NCBI GenBank assembly: GCA_026874595.1
Contig: CM049311.1
Coordinates: 39,266,676-39,330,675, forward strand
Length of the DNA stretch: 64,000 nt
Source of the DNA: Sipunculus nudus
Lineage: Eukaryota > Annelida > Sipuncula > Golfingiida > Sipunculidae
Reading direction: 5' to 3'
Under the pieces are notes generated by a model, which saw only the letters and a program-made list of their open reading frames with translations, made no database searches and was not told the origin of the DNA. This document shows, in pieces, positions 54,901 to 56,901 of the stretch (its first letter is position 1; each line of letters starts with the position of its first letter). A program made the translations under genes and the position numbers.

Positions 54901-56901
54901 TGCTGGATGACAACAAGAAGCTCTGTCTGAGCAGCGGAGAGATCATCAAACTCACCGAGGTATTGATGGTTGTACAACAAACAGCACAGTCAGGGCTCAA
55001 AGGGTTTTTGTCGCCCATCTATAACTGGATGTATTATGGCATATACCCACTGTCTATCCATCCCTTAACATTTAGTGTTGCTGTGATAACTTACCTGGGC
55101 TTTGACTGATTTTCACAAAACTCACCATAACTATTACCAATAGATTATCTTGCCTAAGTTCGATTTCTGGCAAAATCCATGCATATTTATTGAGGTCAGA
55201 GGTCACCAGGGTTTAGTGGTGTCATGATGACTTACCGAAAATTTTACGCATTTTGATGAAACTCATTTTTATAATTACCAATAGAATTTCTCACCTGAAT
55301 TAAATTCTTTGCAAAACTCACGCATATATAATGAGGTCATAGGTCAGAAGACATACCAAGGGTGTATTATGCACCTAATTTTCATGGCTGAGTCATGAGT
55401 GCTTCTCTGAGCAGTGAAAGGCTAAGCATGAGTTATGGCATGACAAAGTAAATGCAGCACCTGTCCAGACAAACACTCCTTGATGAAGCTGCTTTGGATA
55501 TAACTCCATAAGTCCACCAAGCAAATGTAGGATTGGACGAAACCCTGCCTTTCACCAAGATGTAAAATTGTAACACTGTTTTCATCTTGGTATTTATATG
55601 CCCATTTTCCTTAAAGGTCATGAGTGATTATGTATAAAAATGTAACAAAAGTATGATGTATAAAAAATGGTATAAATAATCATATCTTCACAGTTCTGAT
55701 TTTTAAAATGATAAATAATAGTATTTCTAGCATATTTGAAAAAGTGTGTCTTAACAAACCAAGAAAGTGTATAATGGTGGAATCTGTCTTGGACTTTTCT
55801 TTTATTGCATGTATATACAGTTTGAAGGGATATTTGTCTGAGGGAACTTTTGTTTCAGTGGAATTTTATTTCATCATTAGCAAGTAAAAAATGTTGGGCT
55901 TCAGTAATCCCATCCTTTAGCCTATTGTAAGTTTTATTAAGACAGAGTTTTGTGAAACTATAACTGTCCTTAACCCCACTAATATCTGTTGTTTCTGTTT
56001 CAGTACATGACCATGATGTTTGAGGTTCAGGACTTGGCTGTGGCGTCTCCTGCCACCGTCAGTCGCTGTGGTATGGTCTACCTGGAGCCCAGCATCCTGG
56101 GACTGCAGCCGTTTGTCACCTGCTGGCTGCGGAAGCTGCCAGACCCCATCTACCAGTTCAAAGACCAGCTTCAGGGGCTGTTTGATATATTCCTGGAGGT
56201 AAGGTCACAAACAGTTAAATCAACAAATAAAGTTTAGTATATGAAGATGGTGGTACAGCCACTATAGGTTGGTGTAATATAGTGGCCACTGAATAATTAT
56301 TGTACTATAGAAGTACACCAGCTTTTTCTTAGTTTTGAACCCTACTTACCAAGTAAAGTTGGAGAGTAGTTGCCAATATATGCTTAAAGCAATTGCTAGG
56401 AAGGGGAAAAAATGAACCAATAAATCAAATATAGTAGCTGATGTGTGCTGAAACACATAGTAGGGAAAATAAGGATTTATTCATTTGTTTAAAATGAGGT
56501 GAGTTGATACACCAAAGTTTTCTCATGTGTATTGAATATTAATTATATCCCCTGAATGTTGTTTTCATGAATTTAGAGTGTTAGCAGTGATTTAGAATAT
56601 GTCCTTAAGAATCTTGCCAGTGAATTGTTGTGCAAAAATCATTCCTCTTGGCAAGGATTTTTAACAATAGCTTTTGATAGTTGATAAAAAAAAGATAATA
56701 ATATGTCACTACATTTAACTGGAGGGAAGGTGACCCATATTGTAGTTTCCACATGCTTTAATGATGTATTGATCACTGTAGGATTCTATCAGCTTCCTGC
56801 GGCACAACATGAAGGAGATTGTCCCATCAATGGACAGCAACTTAACATTCAGTCTACTGAAGATGATTGAGTGTTTCTTCAAACCTTTCCTGCCCAAGGA
56901 G
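2591..56901 (+). CDS. DNAH1: Axonemal inner-arm dynein heavy chain 1, partial (35 exon positions, one in four alternatives)
   Basis: Dynein heavy chains are the ATP-driven motors of cilia and flagella. DNAH1 is a single-headed inner-arm chain, needed for sperm flagella in mammals. I identified it from peptide blocks that follow animal DNAH1 in order: [72 protein letters not shown], then the motor. Exon phases agree at every junction and sum to 1,894 codons with no stop. AAA1 has its P-loop [10 protein letters not shown] in exon 25, Walker B DEFN in exon 27 and the [12 protein letters not shown] block in exon 28. AAA2 has GPTGSGKTK in exon 31. The start codon and the AAA3-AAA6, stalk and C-terminal parts lie outside the window. 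The usual protein is about 4,200-4,300 residues, so roughly 45 percent is present. No promoter or polyadenylation site of this gene is in the window. Confidence 0.95.
2884..3530 (+). other. Intron 1, with a TGACCTTGACCT-type repeat fragment
   Basis: Between about 3150 and 3365 there are two short similar segments (CTTGGATGAGTTGGAAAACTG and CTTGGATGAGTTTGAAAACTG), then GGTGACCTTGACCT and TCTTCAAGGTCAAA. This matches the larger repeat cluster at 5290-5880. Nothing else is recognisable. Confidence 0.7.
3531..3692 (+). CDS. DNAH1: DNAH1 exon 2 (tail)
   Basis: Acceptor TTTTGCTAG, donor GATG|GTAAGC. Contains [20 protein letters not shown] and [12 protein letters not shown], colinear with the animal DNAH1 tail. 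It enters after base one and leaves after base one of a codon. Confidence 0.93.
3693..4235 (+). other. Intron 2, nothing recognised
   Basis: AT-rich sequence of about 540 bases without a recognisable repeat, RNA or coding signal. Confidence 0.6.
4236..4488 (+). CDS. DNAH1: DNAH1 exon 3 (tail)
   Basis: Acceptor CGTTACAG, donor AGAA|GTAAGT. Contains [29 protein letters not shown] and [18 protein letters not shown]. The RLLFCAEDP block is strongly DNAH1-like. It ends after base two of a codon. Confidence 0.94.
5255..5279 (+). repeat. Poly-C tract
   Basis: A near-pure run of C interrupted by one A. It sits at the upstream edge of the 5290-5880 repeat cluster and may mark the insertion edge of that element. 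Confidence 0.9.
5290..5880 (+). repeat. Diverged repeat units, about 180 bp, carrying TGACCTTGACCT
   Basis: Three related segments recur here: CGTGATAACTTTTGAACGAC / CCCATAACATTTGAA / CGCTATAACTTTGAACCAC, each followed by CATGAAATTTGA-like text, then 'AACC/ACTGGTGACCTTGACCT' and 'TTCAAGGTCAAAT'. The GACCTTGA...TCAAGGTC pair makes each unit locally self-complementary. Shorter relatives lie at 3150-3365 and near 23160. I see no coding capacity; it is likely part of a dispersed non-autonomous element. Confidence 0.75.
6022..6030 (+). promoter_or_regulatory. Tandem NAGNAG splice acceptor of exon 4
   Basis: The acceptor reads TTACAGCAG followed by CTTGG. Splicing after the first AG gives Asn-Ser-Leu-Asp at the junction; splicing after the second gives Asn-Leu-Asp. 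Both keep the frame, so one serine may be optional. Confidence 0.7.
6028..6188 (+). CDS. DNAH1: DNAH1 exon 4 (tail)
   Basis: Starts at 6028 (or 6031 with the second AG), donor AAAG|GTTAGT. Contains [28 protein letters not shown] and [12 protein letters not shown], matching the MNKI...VTLP order of animal DNAH1. It ends after base one of a codon. Confidence 0.92.
6189..6645 (+). other. Intron 4, nothing recognised
   Basis: About 460 AT-rich bases with short homopolymer runs only. Confidence 0.6.
6646..6860 (+). CDS. DNAH1: DNAH1 exon 5 (tail)
   Basis: Acceptor ATATTTTAG, donor CACAG|GTCAGG. Contains [35 protein letters not shown] and [10 protein letters not shown]. It ends on a codon boundary. 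Confidence 0.95.
6861..7909 (+). other. Intron 5, simple-sequence only
   Basis: Contains a short C-rich run near 7417-7429; otherwise AT-rich with no recognisable element. Confidence 0.6.
7910..8077 (+). CDS. DNAH1: DNAH1 exon 6 (tail)
   Basis: Acceptor GCCACCAG, donor ATGCAG|GTTTGT (a weaker donor). Encodes [20 protein letters not shown], then [20 protein letters not shown], closely matching animal DNAH1. Codon boundaries at both ends. Confidence 0.95.
8101..8282 (+). repeat. Recent tandem duplication, 91-bp unit, two copies
   Basis: GTGTATTGTTTTCCAAACAT at 8101 recurs at 8192, and both copies run through to AAAAAAAGGCAGAGAC with only a few differences. The near identity indicates a recent event, just downstream of the exon 6 donor. 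Confidence 0.92.
8283..9193 (+). other. Rest of intron 6, nothing recognised
   Basis: No coding, RNA or clear repeat signal beyond short CA-rich text near 8520-8545. Confidence 0.55.
9194..9324 (+). CDS. DNAH1: DNAH1 exon 7 (tail)
   Basis: Acceptor TTTACCAG, donor TACAA|GTAGGT. Encodes [20 protein letters not shown] and [11 protein letters not shown]. Reading past the donor gives an immediate TAG, fixing the exon end. It ends after base two of a codon. Confidence 0.94.
9325..11625 (+). other. Intron 7 (2.3 kb)
   Basis: Contains the 34-bp tandem repeat at 9689-9803. The remainder is AT-rich with several T runs and no recognisable gene or element. Confidence 0.6.
9689..9803 (+). repeat. Tandem repeat, 34-bp unit, about three copies
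   Basis: GATCATCATATAT recurs at 9709, 9743 and 9777, each preceded by TATTGATTATCATAG-like text. The unit is rich in GATCATC/GATNATC and partly self-complementary. Confidence 0.85.
11626..11776 (+). CDS. DNAH1: DNAH1 exon 8 (tail)
   Basis: Acceptor GATTGACAG, donor AAAAG|GTAATG. Encodes [20 protein letters not shown], then [16 protein letters not shown] and VPQLEK. Animal DNAH1 has the same LFLLDL...GVHYST order. It ends on a codon boundary. Confidence 0.95.
12162..12704 (+). repeat. 22-bp minisatellite abutting the exon 9 acceptor
   Basis: Unit TACATCACATATATCATTACAG, varying mainly between CATTACAG, CATGACAG and CATCACAG. ACAG falls at 12261, 12283, 12305 and so on in 22-base steps. A longer block of six units (132 bp, from about 12258 and again from about 12390) is repeated, showing a higher-order duplication. 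Each unit reproduces the real acceptor context ATTACAG|TACAT of exon 9 at 12705, so the array is a ladder of decoy 3' splice sites. The repeat has few stops in any plus frame, which creates spurious open frames. Some terminal units lack the AG (near 12525 and 12665). Confidence 0.93.
12705..12898 (+). CDS. DNAH1: DNAH1 exon 9 (tail)
   Basis: Acceptor TTATTACAG, donor ATCAA|GTCAGT. Encodes [40 protein letters not shown], and [17 protein letters not shown]. The first block is nearly invariant in DNAH1. An in-frame TAA at 12687 lies just upstream of the true acceptor. It ends after base two of a codon. Confidence 0.96.
13400..13650 (+). mobile_element. Dispersed repeat, copy 1 of a pair
   Basis: Shares ordered blocks with 53315-53562: ACTCACAACAAGAGT, CTCTGCTGGTTAGG, CCCACAATGCACTG, GGTGTAGGTATAAATACAGT, TTACATGAACATG(A/G)AT and GCAAGCATACATATGTAAAATG. 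Both copies lie in introns of this gene in the same orientation. Class unknown. Confidence 0.75.
13831..13914 (+). CDS. Possible optional DNAH1 exon (84 nt), not required by the main model
   Basis: A pyrimidine-rich tract leads to CTAATCAG at 13830 and the segment ends at CC|GTATAC, a weak donor. It would enter and leave after base two of a codon, exactly fitting between exons 9 and 10, and 84 nt adds 28 residues without a frame change. The insert reads [15 protein letters not shown], seven alanines, then IGDQIP: a charged, helix-forming stretch. Exons 9 and 10 join well without it (AYIK-EYESQ), so it is optional at best. It may equally be chance; only transcript data can decide. Confidence 0.3.
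14005..14160 (+). mobile_element. tRNA-derived SINE-like fragment
   Basis: GGTTCAAATCC at 14056-14066 is a good RNA polymerase III B box, preceded by GAAGGTCCCT and a possible degenerate A-box region near 14010. No cloverleaf could be drawn for a functional tRNA, and the sequence continues into unrelated 3' text as in a SINE. Confidence 0.4.
15191..15416 (+). CDS. DNAH1: DNAH1 exon 10 (tail)
   Basis: Acceptor TGTTTACAG, donor GATGAT|GTAAGT. Encodes [40 protein letters not shown] and [20 protein letters not shown]. The IVIGPFYV...LSKKR block matches animal DNAH1. It ends on a codon boundary. Confidence 0.94.
15417..16130 (+). other. Intron 10, nothing recognised
   Basis: About 710 bases, AT-rich, ending in a good pyrimidine tract before exon 11. 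Confidence 0.6.
16131..16250 (+). CDS. DNAH1: DNAH1 exon 11 (tail)
   Basis: Acceptor TTCTTTTAAG, donor CACCAG|GTAAAC. Encodes [14 protein letters not shown] and [15 protein letters not shown], highly conserved in DNAH1. Codon boundaries at both ends, 120 nt. Confidence 0.95.
16251..16764 (+). other. Intron 11, with a poly-G run
   Basis: A run of G at about 16546-16558 (TATGGGG...GCAGGG) is the only distinctive sequence. Confidence 0.6.
16765..16847 (+). CDS. DNAH1: DNAH1 exon 12 (tail)
   Basis: Short 83-nt exon. Acceptor TTTGATAG, donor GCAA|GTAAGG. Encodes [20 protein letters not shown] then SNDDFNAK, matching the YNLSxDDFNxKW block of DNAH1. It ends after base two of a codon. Confidence 0.93.
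17211..17312 (+). repeat. Upstream duplicate of the exon 13 acceptor and first 39 bases (pseudo-exon)
   Basis: TTACATGACAAT at 17211 and again at 17313 begins two copies of a 101-102-bp unit. In the upstream copy the acceptor is GATTTGCAG (17264-17272), followed by sequence coding [13 protein letters not shown]; the functional copy codes [13 protein letters not shown]. Most differences are silent (CCA/CCC, ATT/ATC, GTT/GTG, AAA/AAG). If the upstream site were used, translation would run into TAG at 17325-17327. The decoy acceptor (TTTGCAG) is closer to consensus than the real one (TTTGTAG). Confidence 0.93.
17374..17515 (+). CDS. DNAH1: DNAH1 exon 13 (tail)
   Basis: Acceptor GATTTGTAG, donor CTCACT|GTCAGT. 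Encodes [40 protein letters not shown] and DRLDTLT. Acidic and helical, in line with the corresponding DNAH1 segment. It ends on a codon boundary. Confidence 0.94.
17516..18129 (+). other. Intron 13, with a short AGCTCAGCTGACT-family fragment
   Basis: At 17820-17950 CTCAGCTGACTGTAAGTCAT, CTATAGCAGTGGTCCTTTGTC and a terminal CAGCTGAGG match the dispersed family seen near 22050, 57042 and 59168. Confidence 0.65.
18130..18285 (+). CDS. DNAH1: DNAH1 exon 14 (tail)
   Basis: Acceptor TGCTTACAG, donor ACCAAC|GTATGT. Encodes [33 protein letters not shown], and [14 protein letters not shown]. The [13 protein letters not shown] and YNNRERxFxLPxTN blocks are diagnostic. Codon boundaries at both ends. 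Confidence 0.96.
18286..21174 (+). other. Intron 14 (2.9 kb), nothing recognised
   Basis: AT-rich throughout. Short open frames (for example 20807-20992) lack any recognisable motif. No repeat pair was found by eye. Confidence 0.5.
21175..21373 (+). CDS. DNAH1: DNAH1 exon 15 (tail/linker approach)
   Basis: Acceptor TTATTCTAG, donor CCAG|GTTGGT. Encodes [37 protein letters not shown] and [15 protein letters not shown]. The ESWMNDPL block is a dynein family hallmark. It ends after base one of a codon. Confidence 0.95.
22050..23815 (+). mobile_element. Diverged copies of the AGCTCAGCTGACT dispersed family
   Basis: Three starts are visible: near 22050 (AAGCTCAGCTGACTTTCAGTC), near 22370 (AGCTAAGATGACTTCAGTCAT) and near 22885 (TGCTGAGCTATAGCGATGAG). 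Each is followed by TTTGTC..., TTAACATGGCACAAAT-like and 'CCTTGGAAA' blocks. The characteristic end CAGCTGAGCATCATGGCC lies near 23799. This is the same family as the tandem array at 59168. Confidence 0.65.
26252..26727 (+). mobile_element. hAT-like non-autonomous element with an internal duplication
   Basis: The left end TGGGGCTGTAATGACTCAC and right end GTGAGGTAATATATCTTTACAGCCCTA-like text are inverted (GGGCTGTAA...CTCAC). TATCGTATCGTGAG near 26664-26703 is typical of such ends. Inside, a 77-bp segment (GTGACATCTGACATGTAATA at 26371 and 26448) is tandemly duplicated. The target duplication is poor (TTCTAC / TTTTAC), so superfamily assignment is tentative. Confidence 0.5.
27004..27409 (+). 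mobile_element. MITE-like element with GGGCCCAGC / GCTGGGCCC ends
   Basis: A perfect 9-bp inverted pair, GGGCCCAGC at 27004 and GCTGGGCCC at 27401, bounds 406 bases. No coding capacity. The inner sequence (TGATCACTGTGTCAGTCCTTCCGTCC, then TTGGTGCCTGTGAGG) looks like a dispersed invertebrate repeat. Confidence 0.5.
28011..28123 (+). CDS. DNAH1: DNAH1 exon 16 (linker)
   Basis: Acceptor CAAACAG, donor GAGCAG|GTATAG. Encodes [20 protein letters not shown] and RHWEQ, the conserved 'PLIxxLRNPGMRxRHW' start of the dynein linker (DHC_N2) domain. It ends on a codon boundary. Confidence 0.96.
28124..28466 (+). other. Intron 16, nothing recognised
   Basis: About 340 AT-rich bases. Confidence 0.6.
28467..28607 (+). 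CDS. DNAH1: DNAH1 exon 17 (linker)
   Basis: Acceptor GATTTCAG, donor GAGCAG|GTATAT. Encodes [40 protein letters not shown] and KEYSIEQ. Codon boundaries at both ends. Confidence 0.95.
28608..30497 (+). other. Intron 17 (1.9 kb)
   Basis: Contains a possible MITE at 29232-29817 (listed). The rest is AT-rich; a GGGGGGGATCAG run lies near 30317. Confidence 0.55.
29232..29817 (+). mobile_element. Possible MITE with TTARTGGTGGG ends
   Basis: TTAATGGTGGG at 29232-29242 and CCCACCACTAA at 29807-29817 form an inverted pair matching 10 of 11 bases, and both ends have a CCGA motif nearby. No target duplication is clear. Ends of this style occur in hAT-type elements; evidence is limited. Confidence 0.35.
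30498..30710 (+). CDS. DNAH1: DNAH1 exon 18 (linker)
   Basis: Acceptor CATTTCAG, donor ACACAG|GTCAGG. Encodes [40 protein letters not shown] and [18 protein letters not shown]. The [22 protein letters not shown] block is a strong linker signature. Confidence 0.97.
30711..31144 (+). other. Intron 18, nothing recognised
   Basis: About 430 AT-rich bases. Confidence 0.6.
31145..31309 (+). CDS. DNAH1: DNAH1 exon 19 (linker)
   Basis: Acceptor CATCATCAG, donor CCACAG|GTAAAC. Encodes [40 protein letters not shown] and [22 protein letters not shown] is near-invariant across axonemal dyneins. Confidence 0.97.
31310..31884 (+). other. Intron 19, nothing recognised
   Basis: About 575 AT-rich bases. 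Confidence 0.6.
31885..32112 (+). CDS. DNAH1: DNAH1 exon 20 (linker)
   Basis: Acceptor CATTACAG, donor GCCAAG|GTGAGG. Encodes [60 protein letters not shown] and [25 protein letters not shown] is the classical linker motif. Confidence 0.98.
32246..32740 (+). mobile_element. Diverged copy of the ATACTGTGGTTGGCTT MITE
   Basis: The left end ATACTGTGGTTGGCTTTTTG matches the intact element at 49027. Further shared blocks are GCAAGGTTTT, ATTTGTGATAT, the CTCATGAAACACTGAAAAATTG region near 32671 and AATATGAAACTAGTCACT at the eroded right end. Confidence 0.65.
32930..33109 (+). CDS. DNAH1: DNAH1 exon 21 (linker)
   Basis: Acceptor GTGTTACAG, donor AAAGAG|GTCTGC, which is weak. Encodes [38 protein letters not shown] and ALKDYKE. 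The end is fixed by frame with exon 22 (DYKE-RPRTEW). Confidence 0.92.
33110..33906 (+). other. Intron 21, nothing recognised
   Basis: About 800 AT-rich bases. Two loosely similar segments around AAAATGTACCCTG (33170 and 33303) suggest an old local duplication. Confidence 0.5.
33907..34044 (+). CDS. DNAH1: DNAH1 exon 22 (linker end)
   Basis: Acceptor TTTTTTTTAG, donor TCACAG|GTATGA. Encodes [40 protein letters not shown] and PKLLSQ. WxxxWPGQVVIxxxQxYWT ends the linker domain. The exon has no in-frame ATG. 138 nt, codon boundaries. Confidence 0.96.
34045..38060 (+). other. Intron 22 (4 kb), nothing firmly recognised
   Basis: AT-rich with many T runs. A patch at 37010-37120 repeats GAGTC/CCAAG words (CCAAGTCTGAGTCTGAGC, TTGAGTCCAAGCCGAGTCC). 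No coding or RNA signal was found. Confidence 0.5.
38061..38224 (+). CDS. DNAH1: DNAH1 exon 23 (linker to AAA1)
   Basis: Acceptor TTATTTGCAG, donor CTGAG|GTATGA. Encodes [40 protein letters not shown] and [11 protein letters not shown]. '[13 protein letters not shown]' and 'DFEWxxQLRYYW' are dynein hallmarks. It ends after base two of a codon. Confidence 0.97.
38225..40014 (+). other. Intron 23 (1.8 kb)
   Basis: Contains a third, partial copy of the ATACTGTGG MITE (about 38572-38670: TTCTGTGGTTTGCTAGGGTTTC, then ATTTGCGATATTTGCAAAATGG). A tandem pair of about 69 bp begins at ACAGTAATTG (39388 and 39457). TTCTGATGGCAGTATCCTCAGAC is found near 39431 and again at 39972, 20 bases before the exon 24 acceptor region. 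Confidence 0.6.
40015..40128 (+). CDS. DNAH1: DNAH1 exon 24 (start of AAA1)
   Basis: Acceptor GATCTTCAG, donor GACAG|GTAGGT. Encodes [20 protein letters not shown] and [18 protein letters not shown]. '[22 protein letters not shown]' opens the AAA1 module of all dyneins. It ends after base two of a codon. Confidence 0.97.
40129..40484 (+). other. Intron 24, nothing recognised
   Basis: About 356 AT-rich bases. Confidence 0.6.
40485..40575 (+). CDS. DNAH1: DNAH1 exon 25 (AAA1 Walker A)
   Basis: Acceptor GATTTACAG, donor ACCAAG|GTACAC. Encodes [20 protein letters not shown] and [20 protein letters not shown] is the P-loop of AAA1, the main ATP hydrolysis site; the lysine and threonine of GKT are present. 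91 nt, ends on a codon boundary. Confidence 0.98.
40576..41317 (+). other. Intron 25, with an AGCTCAGTGAGC repeat fragment
   Basis: From about 40671 (AGCTCAGTGAGCTTATGTCATGGCGATGC) to about 41100 the text resembles a dispersed family with paired blocks 'TTGTTTTACCTAATAGGACTAG' / 'CTTGTTTTATCTGAATGGACTTGG'. Confidence 0.5.
41318..41415 (+). CDS. DNAH1: DNAH1 exon 26 (AAA1)
   Basis: Acceptor TTGTTTCAG, donor GCCAG|GTATGT. Encodes [15 protein letters not shown], then [17 protein letters not shown], continuing AAA1 after the P-loop. It ends after base two of a codon (AG), which the next exon completes to Ser in all four alternatives. Confidence 0.97.
41832..41937 (+). CDS. DNAH1: DNAH1 alternative exon 27a (AAA1 Walker B), divergent version
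   Basis: Acceptor CTCCGCACAG, donor ATGCAG|GTAACG, 106 nt, entering after base two and leaving on a codon boundary. Encodes [19 protein letters not shown] and [17 protein letters not shown]. It keeps the catalytic DE of Walker B and the invariant NRID, but has CCL where the other copies and other dyneins have ACF, and Ser for Ala before the Trp. No stop or splice defect is visible, so it should be usable; a role in regulation or in a tissue-specific motor is inference. Confidence 0.85.
41938..43687 (+). other. Intron between alternative exons 27a and 27b
   Basis: 1,750 bases. A TA microsatellite lies at about 42886-42916. No further exon copy or RNA was found. The sequence immediately after 27a (GTAACGCACAGCCGC) is not obviously shared with the other copies. 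Confidence 0.55.
43688..43793 (+). CDS. DNAH1: DNAH1 alternative exon 27b (AAA1 Walker B)
   Basis: Acceptor CACTTGCAG, donor CTGAAG|GTAACC, 106 nt with the same phases as 27a. Encodes [19 protein letters not shown] and [17 protein letters not shown]. The Walker B core is the animal consensus. Leu replaces Ile after RID, and Ile replaces Val in the following helix. Confidence 0.92.
43794..45515 (+). other. Intron between alternative exons 27b and 27c
   Basis: 1,722 bases. Contains a 151-bp tandem duplication at about 44809-45111 (listed) and two copies of 'AACCTTCTGATC...TACTTGTAAAAGTATTAAC' at about 45231 and 45313. Confidence 0.6.
44809..45111 (+). repeat. Tandem duplication, 151-bp unit, two near-identical copies
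   Basis: TGTTGTTTACATACATTCAA occurs at 44811 and 44962; both copies continue through GTTGCAGTGATTGCGTGC to CTGCTATACCTTTATTG with few changes. It lies 400 bases upstream of exon 27c. Confidence 0.93.
45516..45621 (+). CDS. DNAH1: DNAH1 alternative exon 27c (AAA1 Walker B)
   Basis: Acceptor TTTTATTCCAG, donor GGGAGG|GTGAGG, 106 nt with the same phases. Encodes [19 protein letters not shown] and [17 protein letters not shown]. The core is the consensus of axonemal dyneins, so this or 27b is the best candidate for the ancestral form. The C-terminal EGR is unique to this copy. Confidence 0.93.
46829..47364 (+). mobile_element. Long-TIR non-autonomous transposon (MULE-like MITE) in the 46-bp array
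   Basis: The ends are TAGACTGGTACC (46829) and its complement GAGTACCAGTCTA (to 47364). Imperfect inverted repeats extend about 100 bases inward, for example GCTCTATTATGGC versus GCCATAATAGAGC, and GGGCGTACAATG versus CGTTGTACGCCTG. The 9-bp CCTTCTGGC flanks both sides (46820-46828 and 47365-47373) and belongs to the array unit, giving a clean target site duplication. Long TIRs with a 9-bp duplication fit Mutator-like elements. It has no open frame of note and depends on a transposase elsewhere. Confidence 0.85.
47266..47274 (+). promoter_or_regulatory. Perfect consensus 5' splice site within the transposon
   Basis: CAGGTAAGT matches the U1 snRNA pairing consensus at all nine positions, on the same strand as the gene. 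If an upstream AG were used with it, a transposon-derived exon could be made; no open frame supports one. Confidence 0.4.
49027..49490 (+). mobile_element. TA-flanked MITE with perfect 16-bp inverted ends
   Basis: ATACTGTGGTTGGCTT (49027-49042) and AAGCCAACCACAGTAT (49475-49490) are exact complements. If TA is the target duplication, the element proper runs CTGTGG to CCACAG, which fits the Tc1/mariner type. Related copies lie at 32246-32740 and near 38572, all in introns of this gene. Confidence 0.8.
49584..49689 (+). CDS. DNAH1: DNAH1 alternative exon 27d (AAA1 Walker B)
   Basis: Acceptor CCGATCCTCAG, donor GACAAG|GTACAT, 106 nt with the same phases. Encodes [19 protein letters not shown] and [17 protein letters not shown]. 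The core is intact, but Gln becomes Met in the AQQ motif and Thr-Gln become Met/His in the next helix. It is the copy nearest exon 28. Confidence 0.91.
49690..50524 (+). other. Intron 27, nothing recognised
   Basis: 835 AT-rich bases with T runs; no exon copy. Confidence 0.6.
50525..50638 (+). CDS. DNAH1: DNAH1 exon 28 (AAA1 sensor region)
   Basis: Acceptor AACCTCAG, donor CTCAAG|GTCAGT. Encodes [20 protein letters not shown] and [36 protein letters not shown] includes the sensor I Asn and the conserved [10 protein letters not shown] of AAA1. Codon boundaries at both ends. Confidence 0.98.
50639..51557 (+). other. Intron 28, nothing recognised
   Basis: 920 AT-rich bases. Confidence 0.6.
51558..51707 (+). 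CDS. DNAH1: DNAH1 exon 29 (AAA1)
   Basis: Acceptor ATGTTTCAG, donor TCACAG|GTAGTG. Encodes [40 protein letters not shown] and [21 protein letters not shown] is the AAA1 arginine-containing block. 150 nt, codon boundaries. Confidence 0.97.
51941..52322 (+). repeat. 54-bp tandem array abutting the exon 30 acceptor (decoy 3' splice sites)
   Basis: TTTCAG|GAYYACT-like sites occur with exon-like starts at 51950, 52003, 52059, 52114, 52167, 52215 and 52269, then the true site TTTTTAG|GACCACT at 52323. Between them runs GTTCATCATTGGACTTGATTC-type text. The first copy, GATCACTATGAATATGG, still codes DHYEYG beside the real DHYDFG. The last unit is 54 nt, in frame with exon 30, so use of the 52269 decoy would be read through to the true acceptor's own TAG, which is an in-frame stop at 52320-52322. 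All seven decoys carry CAG; only the real site has TAG. Confidence 0.95.
52323..52516 (+). CDS. DNAH1: DNAH1 exon 30 (AAA1 to AAA2)
   Basis: Acceptor ACTTTTTAG, donor ATCAA|GTTAGT. Encodes [40 protein letters not shown] and [18 protein letters not shown]. '[18 protein letters not shown]' is universal in dyneins. It ends after base two of a codon. Confidence 0.98.
52517..53122 (+). other. Intron 30, nothing recognised
   Basis: About 600 AT-rich bases. Confidence 0.6.
53123..53294 (+). CDS. DNAH1: DNAH1 exon 31 (AAA2 Walker A)
   Basis: Acceptor TTGCTTGCAG, donor ACAAAG|GTACAC. Encodes [40 protein letters not shown] and [22 protein letters not shown] is the AAA2 P-loop; the AAA2 site of dyneins binds ATP without cycling. 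It ends on a codon boundary. Confidence 0.97.
53315..53562 (+). mobile_element. Dispersed repeat, copy 2 of a pair
   Basis: Counterpart of 13400-13650, starting 20 bases after the exon 31 donor. Shared blocks are GACTCACAAGAGT, CTCTGCTGGTTAGG, CCCACAATGCACTG, GGAGTAGGTATGAATGTAGTG and GCATGCACAAGTGAAATGTAAAG. Confidence 0.75.
53829..53983 (+). CDS. DNAH1: DNAH1 exon 32 (AAA2)
   Basis: Acceptor GTTCCCAG, donor GAATG|GTAAGG. Encodes [16 protein letters not shown], then [17 protein letters not shown] and LLTHEW. '[24 protein letters not shown]' is highly conserved. It ends after base two of a codon. Confidence 0.97.
53984..54781 (+). other. Intron 32, repeated GTGAACCCAC words
   Basis: Between 54230 and 54520 there are four AACCCAC words with variable spacing (54246-54520). 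Possibly an old dispersed repeat; otherwise nothing. Confidence 0.4.
54782..54959 (+). CDS. DNAH1: DNAH1 exon 33 (AAA2 Walker B)
   Basis: Acceptor CTTTGACAG, donor ACCGAG|GTATTG. Encodes [40 protein letters not shown] and [19 protein letters not shown]. '[32 protein letters not shown]' holds the AAA2 Walker B Asp. Confidence 0.98.
54960..56003 (+). other. Intron 33, with a 141-bp diverged tandem pair
   Basis: From about 55110 to 55370, two diverged copies carry 'AAACTCA...ATTACCAATAGA', 'AATTCTTTGCAAAACTCACGCATAT' and 'GAGGTCAGAGGTCA/GAGGTCATAGGTCA'. The style is that of a dispersed bivalve repeat. The remainder shows nothing. Confidence 0.5.
56004..56198 (+). CDS. DNAH1: DNAH1 exon 34 (AAA2)
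   Basis: Acceptor TCTGTTTCAG, donor CTGGAG|GTAAGG. Encodes [40 protein letters not shown] and WLRKLPD. '[15 protein letters not shown]' is the AAA2 sensor block of all dyneins. 195 nt, codon boundaries. Confidence 0.98.
56199..56781 (+). other. Intron 34, nothing recognised
   Basis: About 580 AT-rich bases. Confidence 0.6.
56782..56901 (+). CDS. DNAH1: DNAH1 exon 35, last in window (AAA2 C-terminal part)
   Basis: Acceptor ATCACTGTAG, donor AAGGAG|GTTGGT. Encodes [20 protein letters not shown], then [16 protein letters not shown]. Ends on a codon boundary. The continuation (in other DNAH1 proteins a Gly-Leu-Lys stretch leading to EPWFIFSLIWS) is not found before 64000. Confidence 0.95.

Noticed and set aside
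54650-55018. A 122-codon minus-strand open frame
   Set aside because: It is the antisense shadow of DNAH1 exon 33.
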